Source: Mesorhabditis belari (lineage: Eukaryota > Nematoda > Chromadorea > Rhabditida > Rhabditidae). From it: 64,000 nucleotides of DNA. This document shows, piece after piece, positions 36,517 to 47,400 of the stretch. A program made the position numbers and the translations under genes. Each line of letters opens with the position of its first letter. Within the stretch, counting starts at the first letter, position 1. The stretch is taken from contig CAUEEP010000022.1 in the NCBI GenBank assembly GCA_958450365.1, forward strand, positions 124,001 to 188,000, read 5' to 3'. The notes beneath the pieces are model-generated. The model had not been told where the DNA came from, ran no database searches, and saw only the letters and a list, made by a program, of their open reading frames with translations.

Positions 36517-39496
36517 ATGAAGCTATTCTTGGCAGTATTGGCCGTGCAATCGGTGGCAGCGATTGGCGAGAATGCGGTGGGTTTAGAATTTTGATTTCAG
36601 CATGATTTGCATGATGTTTAATTGTCGATCCGATTGTCAATAGGTGTAAAACGGAAAAACTGGGATTTGACCACTTTAGCTTACTTTTTTCAAGGATTTT
36701 TTTAGATCAAAAGATAGAGCTTGAGAGACTCTACTTTCAGCAAGAAATTCTGAAAAAGTAGCTGGTGAAGTCTCGTTTTTTCGTTGTGCACCTATTGACA
36801 ATCAGTTCAACTTTCATATCCTTGATTCACCTCGTCAAACTGATAAAACTTATCGTTTAGTTTTAGATGGATCTCCAAACGATCACTGGCATCATTGGCG
36901 GAATTGGGAACATGTTAGGAAGCACGGTGGAAACAGTGAATGTCCCCGCAAAGCTCCTCATGGGAAAATGGCATCAAGTGGGTGTATTTTGTGGTTAAAA
37001 TACAAGCTTTTGCGCTTAAAATACAAGCTACAAGCTCTCTTTGCGAAAATCACAAATATCATTGTGAAAAATCAAAAAGAAAAGCTCGTTTAGCAAGCGG
37101 GGATTCGAACCCACCAGAGAAAAAGCCAGCTCGTTTTGGAAACCATCACACTATCCACTACACCACGAGGGCCGGTGAAGGCCTAGAGAAAAAAGTGCAC
37201 ATAAACTCGACCCAAGTAGAAGAAAGCAAAAACTTTTCGCTTAAAAATCTTTGGATCAAGAAAAAACGGGTTAGAAATCTTACGTTTGCAAGCTATTCAG
37301 CAGATTTTGATTACAGATTCGGAATCCGCATTGAATTTTCTATTGAATGAGCGAGGTTTCGTTCCAAAATCACACAGGAATCTAGTACCTTTCCTAGTTA
37401 GAAAATTAGGTGTCAATTTAGACGAAATCAATGAAGCTATTTCCACAATCAGCTGCAATTTACTGTTTTTTTGTCTTAAGCCCAAGTTAAATCTACGCTA
37501 GATAGTATATTTATAACTTTAATAAGGCCAAGAACATAAAAATTTGGTTTTCAAAGCAAATCTAGAGCTTGATTTTAGATGTACAAAGCGGCAATCAACT
37601 TTGACGTTTTCCGGACACAAATGTTCTGTCAAGTAGCTTATTGTAAGTATTCAAGTGTTCTTTAGAATAAATATTAAAGAAATTAAGCTACTTCGCTATT
37701 AGCTGTTAAAAGGAGTACAAGTATTAAAAGAAAACTAGTAAAAGAAACTTTTTTAGTCAAAGAAAACTAGTCAAAGAAACTTTTCTAGTTAAAGAAAGCT
37801 TATTGTAAGTATTCAAGTATTCCTTAAAGTAAATATTAAAGAAATTAAGCTACTTCGCTATTAGCTGTTAAAAGGAGTACAAGTATTAAAAGAAAACTAG
37901 TAAAAGAAACTTTTCTAGTTAAAGAAAACTCGGTGATGGGAGCTGATGGTTTTTCGATTGAAGAAGCTTATCGAGTTGTGTCAAAGAATGGACCAATTGA
38001 AACCTACAAGAGAGATATGAATAAAGTTTGACAAAGGAAAAGAATTCATTCATTCATTTGAAAATGTTTTAGGTTGGATCTGGTCAGTACTGGATGTATA
38101 CCGAGGAGTACTTCTACCCGAGACAATGTGAGTTTCAAAATGAATTCACTTGTAGACTTGCTTGCCAGTCAAGCTTAGTAGTATCGTATACCGTAATCCG
38201 TTCTCTAAATGGCCTACTTTAGAAAAACCTCTTAATCAAGTTTCGAATTTCATTCAATCAGCATTTAGGAATCAAAAGATTCGGTCAATGATTGGGCTGA
38301 ACAAATTGGATCTATTTTTGCAAAATAGATCCAATTTAGCAAAGAAATTAGCTGAAAACGTAGTCTAATTTTGATTACCTGTCTGCTTGACCAATCCAGA
38401 CCATTCTACAATAATTTCTCGATAAATTAACTAACAAGAGAATGGAAAAGGCAGCTGAAACTGGAAAAGTCAACTGAAAAGGTCAACTGGATGTGGTCAA
38501 ATCAAATGATCATAGACAATTCGACGCAGAATTTCGCGCTGAATCCGAATCGGCTTTCTGTTTTTGCCATGGAGCACTCTGTCAAAAGTTATAAGCGCTC
38601 AAAGCTCAACATTTCCGTAAAAACCGCGACATTACAAGCCTGTCTTCCGCCAGCTGAGCCTTTACAAGGGTGGTAGAGTGGTAGTGAGTTAGAACACAAG
38701 GCTAGACATCCCTGGTTCTAGTCTGGTAGCTGATTGCGTTTTTTGAGGCTTTAATGCCTTGAGGAAGTTTTAGAGAAGTTTTATTTAGCTATGCTTTTTA
38801 TAAAAAGATTTTTCTTTAACACAAAACATAGAAAAGCCCAAAACAATCAACAATTGGTCATAACTGAATTAACTGACTGACATAAACAAGTCAATTGAAT
38901 TAACTGACTGAAATAAACAAGTCAATTGGATTAACTGACAGACATAAACAAGTCTAAACAAGTCTAAACAAGTCTAAACTCTTTAGTCTACATAATCCAT
39001 ACGGGACCTGGCTACGACAATGAAACGTTGACCACAATGGCTCCAGAAGGACTTCAATATTTGGTGATCTCTGACGCAAATCGACTTTCATTAATGGTTT
39101 TCGCTCGTGATCCAGTCGCTTTCTATCAAGTTTATCAAAAATCAAAACTTCAAATGAATATCTCTTTTAGAAATACAATGAAGAGGTGAATACATATTTG
39201 AAAAAGAAAGGCTTTGGCGGGAATGTTTTCTGGAATTCCCCGAAGCCAATCTATCAGGGACAAGATTGCGAATGGCCTACGGAGAAGGAGGTTTTCGCTA
39301 GGAGGTTTGTATCTTCACAGTTCTTTTCTTTTCAAAGCTCTTTTCATCAGAAAAACCTTTTTTCAGAGTTCTAAAGAATCAAGAACAAAACGAGAAATCG
39401 AAATCGTCTACTGAAAAATCGATCATCTCTGATTCTCCATTCGCCGATTTTATCAAGAACCCAAAGAAAATCCTTGATCAATTGGCCAAGCAATAA
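36517..39496 (+). CDS. Lipocalin B: short secreted lipocalin
   Basis: Eight exons: 36517-36576, 36867-36977, 37579-37642, 37919-38025, 38073-38127, 38987-39129, 39171-39304, 39367-39496. Phases agree; 267 residues. A signal peptide (MKLFLAVLAVQSVAA) and only about 35 residues precede the lipocalin GxW motif (LMGKWHQMYKAA, GKW 53-55), so the long N-terminal region of A, C and D is missing. Later parts align with the array: QMFCQVAY, EEAYRVVSKNGP, YWMYTEEYFYPRQ, FYIIHTGPGYDNE, YLVISDANRLSLMVFARDP and a final helix. The C-terminal tail is extended, charged and Lys/Ser-rich (KSKSSTEKS), unlike the others. The splice point after GKWHQ matches that of C and D. Intron 3 carries a tandem duplication that copies its splice sites. 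Confidence 0.9.
37088..37170 (-). pseudogene. tRNA-like relic in lipocalin B intron 2
   Basis: Minus strand: D-arm-like GGTGTAGTGGATAGTGTG, loop TTCCAAA (CCA anticodon position) and T-arm-like GTGGGTTCGAATCCCCGC. The acceptor strands do not pair and two T-stem pairs fail, so it is not a functional tRNA. Confidence 0.55.
37636..37925. repeat. Tandem duplication spanning intron 3 of lipocalin B
   Basis: A unit beginning AGCTTATTGTAAGTATTCAA (donor included) and ending TTTTCTAGTTAAAGAAA occurs at 37636-37795 and 37797-37925, so donor and acceptor are both doubled. Between them lies a 16-base pseudo-exon, 37789-37804. Confidence 0.85.
38330..38740. repeat. Dispersed repeat R2, copy 1, with tRNA-like end
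   Basis: About 360 bp shared with 42148-42525, including TAGTCTAATTTTGATTACCT and AATTCGACGCAGAATTTCGC. It ends in AGGGTGGTAGAGTGGTAGTG, which resembles a Pol III A box. In this copy GGTTCTAGTC (B-box-like) follows at about 38718. Probably SINE-related. Lies in lipocalin B intron 5. Confidence 0.75.
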
Positions 39497-39654
39497 CTTT
39501 AACAAATGAAATATCAAATTTTTCTCGGGTCAAACGAAACATTCCAATTGAAATAAAGAATTCTTTACTTAAAGAAGATGTATAGATCATACACAAGTTG
39601 AAAAAAACTTTCATTTACACTAAAAATAATCTGGTTGTATCGTGAATGGGTTAA

Positions 39655-39990
39655 AAAGTGTTTAAAAGGGTTTAAAATGGTTTAAAAGTCTTTTAAAGTC
39701 TTTTAAAGTCTTTTAAAGTCTTTTAAAGTCTTTTAAAGTCTCTTAAAGTTATCAGTTTCTCTTGTGGAGATGACGTCACCTGCTGAAAGTCTTTTAAAGT
39801 CTTTAAAAGTCTGTTAAAGTCTTCTAAAGTCTTTAAAAGTCTTCTAAAGTCTTTAAAAGTCTTTTAAAGTCTTTCAAAGTTATCAGTTTCTCTTGTGGAG
39901 ATGACGTCACCTGCTGAAAGTCTTTAAAAGTCTTTTAAACTCTTTAAAACTTGTCAGTTTCTCTTGTGGAGATGACGTCACTTGCTTCAC
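39655..39990. repeat. 10-bp array with three CRE-containing blocks
   Basis: Runs of AGTCTTTTAA (10-bp period) alternate with three copies of CAGTTTCTCTTGTGGAGATG followed by ACGTCACC/ACGTCACT. Each block has the palindrome TGACGTCA, the CREB/ATF consensus. Lies after the stop of lipocalin B. Confidence 0.9.
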
Positions 39991-41434
39991 TAAAAAACAA
40001 ACAAACAATGATCATAAGTAAAGATAAAAGACAGTTTAGATCAAAACTTGTAAGGCTCTTGCAATGAAATGGTTCTTGTAAGTCTCAAATCTTCAAAATC
40101 TTGTAATGAAAACCTTTCGACAATGATTACAGAATAATTTCAGCTTTCAACTTGCAATGTTTTGCGTTTATTTTGTCGAAAATTTTCATTCTTTCACCAA
40201 AACTCTCCAATTGTAAGTGAAACGAATGACTAGATAGAGTATCCGGATTTGTTTCTCACTTCCATTCATTGAATGTTCCCATTTTCCCAAAAGCTGGATC
40301 TCTCTTTGCCCCGAATTTGACCGATTTTAGAGAGAGAAAGTTAGAAAAGCAATGGGTATAACTCTTTCAACATAGGAATCATTTTAACTTATTGTTTTTA
40401 ACTTATTGCATAATCAAAAGGAGATGATTATACACTTCAACTTGTACTTCAAAGTATTGTAATCTTCATTGTAATTCTATGAATGACTGCCCAAAATCGA
40501 AAAAACACCTTTTCTGGCGCATAAAAACTTTATCTTTTGATCAAAAAGATCTTGGATACAGTCAAGTTACAGCTAACAAGCCTAACTAGTTTTTGAAAGG
40601 TACAGCAGCATTGGTACATCAGCATTGGTATATCAGCTTTGGTACAGCAGCATTGGTATATCAGCTTTGGTACAGCAGCATTGGTACAGCAGCATTCGTA
40701 CAGCAGCATTGGTACAGCAACATTGGTACAGCAGCATTGGTACAGCAGCATTGGTACATCAGCTTTGGTACAGCAGCATTGGTATATCAGCTTTGGTACA
40801 GCAGCAAGTCGATCGATCGATCGATTTCATTGCAAGAACAGTCGTTTTTTGAGTTCTTTAGCATTATCACATCCTGTAATCACTTTGAATTAATCTTTCT
40901 GTAATCTTTTGATTGCTTGATTGCTTGATTGCTTTTAAGAGCCCGAGCTCAATCAATCCGTCTAAATATTCCTTTAATGTCAAGAAATCCCTTTTCTCGA
41001 CCCAATTCCGATAAAGAGTGAAAGTCGGCTCTCACAAATCTATTTTATGATCCATTTTGGATTTAGGTTTTCAAATCTTTGAGAAAAGAGAGAAAGAGAG
41101 AGTCGAAATCTCGGTCGTCGTGCTCGGAGGTGCGAAGTGACACAAATTTCTCCTCTTTTCTTTCGATTTTGGGTAAAAGATTTCAAGAGTTGCTTCTCCT
41201 TTCTTCCTTTACTTCCTCTTTTTGTCCTTTCTACCTTCTCCTCTTTTCCTTTTTCCTTTCAAATGTCCTAGATTCACTCATGATTATCTGATTTCTCTTT
41301 CACCGCTTTGAGAAGACGATTTTTTCGGCTTTAACATTGAATTAATCCTTGCATAATCGATCTGTTAACTATCAATCTGTCATAATTGATATGTTTTTGT
41401 TTACATTTTTATTATCCACTATCTATTTTAGATT
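39991..41434. other. Intergenic between lipocalins B and C
   Basis: AT-rich with a 14-bp array at 40600-40805 (CAGCATTGGTACAG) and a GATCGATCGATC run. Then comes the GA-rich candidate promoter of C at 41081-41107 and pyrimidine-rich sequence. No gene seen. Confidence 0.6.
41081..41107 (+). promoter_or_regulatory. GAGA/TCGAA motif upstream of lipocalin C
   Basis: GAGAAAGAGAGAGTCGAA, the closest match to the motif before lipocalin A, 328 bases before the ATG. Confidence 0.5.
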
Positions 41435-44400
41435 ATGTACTTGTTATTGGGGACCGTGATGGTCCTGGGAGTTGTTCGGGCTCAGTTCGAGCCCTTCGCC
41501 CTGCCGAGCGCTGAAAGGTGAGTGTTAGCTTTAAACTAGTTAATAAATATTTAAAGAAATTTATTTAGTTAGTTAATAAAGATCCAGAATCTTCATATTC
41601 TAGAAAAAAAGTTAGAATTTTGATATTTAAAAATATTGGGTTGGTGAATTGAAAACTGCGGCACTTTGAACTAAAATTTATTCAACATAAAACCATCAAT
41701 TCATTCCAAATAATTTCCATTATTTTCCACGACTTGTGCCCATTTTACAGGCAATTTGCGGATTCCTCTTTCGTAGTAGGAGTTTGGTTTGTGTGTGAGG
41801 CAAGTGTGAGACTCGAAAATGGAGGACTGGAGATGTCCCAGTTTGAGCACTTTCTTCAAATGAAACCCATTTTGGTGTCAATAGAAAAGTTGTAGAGAAT
41901 CAAAAATTAGGCTTATAGCCAAATTTCCAAAAAGATACACTTAGTAGTTTCGCTTAAAATGCAAGTTTTGTGAAAATTCGTAAATTTGGCATTTCTTGAA
42001 AACCAGTTTTTGAATCGTTCTGAAAATTTGGATATAAGCTTGATTTTTGATTCTCTACAACTTTTCCCTTGACACCAAAATGGGTTTCTTTTGAAGAAAG
42101 TGTGAGAACTGTCACATATGACACTAGCCCGCAGTTTTCAATTGAAAACCAAATAGATCCAATTGAGCAAACAAATTAGCTAAAAACGTAGTCTAATTTT
42201 GATTACCTGTCTGCTTGACCAATCCAGACCATTCTACAATAATTTCTTGATAAATTAACTAACAAGAGTATGGGAAAGTCAACTGAAACTGGAAAAGTCA
42301 ACTGAAAAGGTCAACTGGATGGGGTCAAATCAAATGATCATAGACAATTCGACGCAGAATTTCGCGCTGAATCCGAATCTGCTTTCTGTTTTTGCTATGG
42401 ACCACTCTGTCAAAAGTTATAAGCGCTCAAAGTTTTGGACCGCCAACATTTCCGTAAAAACCGTGACATTACAAGCCTGTCTTCCGCCAGCTGAGCCTTT
42501 ACAAGGGTGGTAGAGTGGTAGTGAGTTTTCAATTCACCAACCCAATAGATTTCAATGTAAACCAGTTAGCTCATCAATTAGTTAGTTTTCGGATTGATTT
42601 TTTGCAAAAACTAAACTTGAAATTATGTTGAAAGATGTCAAAAAGAAAGATTAACTCATTTTTTTGATATCCAGTACTGTCAATAGATGTTTAAGATAAG
42701 TTTTTCAACATTCTGAATCAAATTCCTTTTAAGCATTGATTCAATTCATGAACCAATAATTCTATTTAGATTTTTGATAGATAAAACTATGTAGATGCAA
42801 TTAAAAATAACTAAAATAAGAAGTCTTCCATTTTCTATGCGAAAACCGAAAATCCCCTGCAATTCCTCTCTGTCAATTCGTTCTTAATAATCCCCTCAAC
42901 TTTTTTTCCATCGATTTCCCCCTCATCCTCGTTGACCTTGTCCTAGTTTCAACCTCTTTTCCTTCTTTTACTCCTCAATTGAACTCAATCTATTCAAAAA
43001 AAAACTGTCTCAACTCAATTTGGAACATTTCCATTTTTAGATTTGCTCCAAAACCAACTGTCCCACCAGAGTTTCGCAAATATTTCGAGCTAGATGGACA
43101 TGCCAGGGAACTTGTAGAGTCTTTGCTTGGGCCAAGGTCAGTGGAATTGGTGATGTTGATTGTTTGCTTTCGATTTAAACCGATTTAAACCGATTTAAAC
43201 CGATTTAAACCGATTTAAACTGATTTAAAGTGATTTAAACTGATTTAAACTGATTTAAACTGATTTAAACCGATTTAAACTGATTTAAACCGATTTAAAC
43301 CGATTTAAACCGATTTAAACCGATTTAAACCGATTTAAAGTGATTTAAAGTGATTTAAATCGATTTAAACCAATAACTATAGAAATTTGATGATTCTTTA
43401 ATATTAGACCCGGCGGTTTCTTTCCTGAGAAAACGTATGAAGTGGGCGAACACACAGAGCCAACTCAACCAGGTGCTCCTCCACGACAAATCTCTAATCT
43501 TGAAAGAACACTCGAACAATTCTTCACGGCTCCTGAAGGTAAGCAGTAAAACTTGAAAAGCTTTACTTATTCATAAGTTTTAAACAGTTTTAAACAGTTT
43601 TAAACAATTTTAAACAGTTTTAAACAGTTTTAAACAGTTTTAAACAATTTTAAACAGTTTTAAACAGTTTTAAACAGTTTTAAACAGTTTTAAACAATTT
43701 TAAACGGTTTTAAACAGTTTTAAACAGTTTTAAATAGTTTTAAACTTTTGCAAACTTTTTAGAGTCATCAAACAGTCTTCCACCAGGTTTCAACTCAGGG
43801 TTTTCTCTGCAAAACAATCACAAACAAGTCGGCGGTTTTTCTCATGATGAGAAACATCAGGTAAGAGAATTCTAGACTCAATTTTAAAACAAAAACTTCA
43901 AGTTGATCAATTTCCCTTTCAGAAACTCGATAAGGACAATAGTGGCCGCCCGTCAATCTCCGGCATTCCAAACGTTTTCCCAAAATTACCGAAAGTGCCA
44001 GTTTTAAATGATCCCCGTGACGAGTTCACCACAAAGCAACCGGTTCGTTTTAAACTAAACTTCTATAGGTAAAGTTATCAGGGTTGATAGGAAAAACTGT
44101 AGCCCGTGACAAAGCCAGCAAGTTGGCTATAAGTTAAAAGTTGTACGCATTGCTTTATTGGGTTTAGGTTGTGATCAACAGAGCTCCAGAAATGCCAATG
44201 ATTGAGTCAGCTCCACCAGTTCCCGAAAATGGAATGCTTTCATCGGATATTCGGCGAGCACCTGAGTCTGTTGGAGAGGTGAGCTTTGAATAAAAAAACA
44301 GCTTTTACAAAACGGATCGCCACTGTTGTCCTTGTCGAGTTTCTGAACGAAGAAACAAATACAAAACGAATTGAAAGCAAGCCCATCAATTGAATCAAAT

Positions 44401-47400
44401 TGAATTGATTCAATTGATGAGTGCTCAAGCTCATCTAGATCAAAAAAGCCAAGAAGCCCAAAATGAGTCAATTTATCTATAAACGAAGAAAAACGAATTT
44501 CTTCAATAAGCGCCAAGACTTTCAATGGTTTTTCTGATGCTAAATCTGAATTTGAATTAAATCCTTGACCTCGACACTTTGCGTGGCTGTATCTCCAAAA
44601 CTAGTGAGTCGATTTTGAACATTTTGGTGTCATTTTGTAGAGCAAGATTTATAGATTCCTAAAGTGAAGCCAAATCTGGAAAAAGTCAATTTAGTAAAGA
44701 AATATAAAGTCAGTTCGGATTCGGACTGTCTGTTTGCTTTTCTGTCATTTTCTCAGCCGTGTTTTGATCAATAAAGCTAAAATTTCTAAGAAACCTTAGA
44801 ATATATTGTAGTTGTGCCATTTAAGATAAAAATTTACAAAGTGGAAATAGAGTGACGTCGAACCCTGGGTCGAACCCGGATCGTGTGGGCCGTAGAAATG
44901 CGCGCTACTGAATGCGCGATGAACTGCGCCGCTGTTAAGCGGGGTGGCTGCCATTTTCTCAGCCGTTTTCTCAGCCGTTTTCTCGGCGGGTTTTAGTCAG
45001 GCGGATCTTTCAGCTAGTTTAAAAACGATTCAAAGAACAAACCCCAATTTTGTCTAGGTGCCGACGAATGACGACGGAGAACCGAACGAGGGCGAATATG
45101 GAGGATTAGCTGAAGAGACATCGACAGGAGGTGGTGGACTCATCGGAACGATTCTCAATTTGATCTCTCTTGGAGCAAAGAAAGCCAAAGAGGGACCAAA
45201 GGCGACGAATGAATCCGATGCAAAATCGCTTGCCGCCGGAGTCTCGAATTTGTTGGGTGGAGAGAACAGCCCGATTCCGATGAAGAACTTCTTCTCCGGA
45301 GCTTTGTACAAGGTTTGGCTATGATTCTAAGATTTGGCTATGATTCTAAGGTTTAGCTATGATTCTAAGGTTTGGCTATGATTCTAAGGTTTAGCTATGA
45401 TTGTAAACTCAAGAGTAAGGTCAAGAAATATGTTAAAAAAGGTCAAATTGTCAGAAGAATTTAATTTTTCTTCTTTTGTTGGCTGTTTATGTTGAATTCT
45501 CTCTTTGTCAGATCTCAAAGACATATTTGAATGCTTTAGAACCTAGTCAGAATCTTGAATTCTAAACATATCGTGACAGAATCTTGAATTCTAAACAATT
45601 CTTTGAAAAAGATACTTCCATAGACAATGCATACATTCCAGGCTCTCACCGCTGGGTCAATTCTTAAGAATGACACCGACTCCAGCTCGAACAACACCGA
45701 ACTCACCGATGCTCAGAAGTCAGCTATTGGAGGTCAGCCAGATCAAGATTTAAAAGAAAAAAGCTATAAAAAGCTATAAATATCTATAAATATCTATAAA
45801 TATCTATTCAGAGAACTTGGAAATGATTCAAAACCTGATCATCCAACCAAGCTCACCCCTTTGCACTTCTAAACCCGATCCAGTTGATTTTGACTTTTAT
45901 GCCATTCTCGGTCAATGGTATCAGGTGAATTTTAATTTGCAATAGTTGAATTGGGAAGATAAAACATGATCGGCTATTTCATTGCATTGTTGGTCTTTTG
46001 TGAAAGCTATTTGTCTCTTATCAAAAGTTATCTATACATTTTAAATCAGCTTTAAATATTTACAAATAAGAAGTATTTGGAGTTGGGATCCCAAGTTAGA
46101 CCATTCCATTGCAGGTCTTTTGTGCAAACGCAGATCTTTGGTTGATCGTTTTGCTCATTCAAAAAGACTTTTGACGAACTCTAGTTGTCTATGAGAGAAG
46201 AAAATAAACAACTTAATTGCCCACTTCTCTGATTTTTTAATCTTTCGAATCCACGACCTCTCGCTTAACGGACTCGCTTACCGGGCCAACGCTCTACCAA
46301 TGAGCTACAGACATTTATCTAATTGGGCCTCATGCTTTATTTTATGACGAATTCAAGTGTCATTTTTGTCTCAAATCGAATCGCAATTTGACTTTTTAGG
46401 TGGTCTACTCACCTCCACTTTCTCATGGACCGTGCAGTATGGTTGCCTATAAGAAACTCAGCGAAGTCAACAATGGAGGTAGAATGAATACCGTAAATAC
46501 TGTAATAGTACGCCACTGCCCTCGTACAGTCGCGTAGTCGCAAAAGTTATTTCGTATTTCATTTTTTTCAAAGCGCCCGTACTTTCAAAAAATGCGTCTT
46601 TGGTATCAAAAAATAGCCCTGAATTTCAGCTATTTTTTGATATCTAAGTGCGCATCGTAGCATAAACCAGTGTCGAGAAAAACTCGTTCAAAGTTAGACT
46701 ACACAACACTCCGCACCGTCATTATGGGGGTGGGGTCCAGAAGCTTTTTAGTATTTCATTTTTTGCAAAGCACCCGTACTTTCAAAAAATGCGTCTTTGG
46801 TATCAAAAAATAGCCCTGAATTTCAGCTATTTTTTGATATCTAAGTGCGCATCATAGCATAAACCAGTGTCGAGAAAAACGCCTTTTTTCGGGATTGTTG
46901 CGTAGTCTAACTTTAAACATTCCGTTCTCCGCGCTGCTTTATGCTACGATGCGTGCTTTAGTATCAAAAAATAGCCCTGAATTTCAGCTATTTTTTGATA
47001 CCTAAGCGCGCATTGTAGCATAAACCAGTGTCGAGAAAAACTCGTTCAAAGCTAGACTACACAACACTCCGCACCGTCATTATGGCGGTGGGGTACTATT
47101 AAAGTATTTACGGTAAGTAGTAATTGAAAGAAATTATAGTATTGTTCATATAGAGCTGTTATTAGTACTGTTATGAAATTAGAAAATATGGTAATTTAAA
47201 GAATCCAGTCGCTAAAAAAAAGGTAGACTTATGCTCTACTTCTTTGCTTCTTTTGACTCTATTTTAAATGTGATCTATAAAATGATTTATCTATAAAAAG
47301 TCAAATTTTGTACCTGATAATGTATTGAAAAGATTTCAGGATTTTAAATTTGGATTTTAGGAGCTGGTAGCTTGTTCGAGACTTTCGAATATTCTACCGA

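Noticed and set aside
37286..37501. 71-codon frame with ITDSESALNFLLNERGF-like peptide in lipocalin B intron 2
   Set aside because: Looks mildly coding but has no start, no partner exon in phase and no family I recognise; left as intron sequence.
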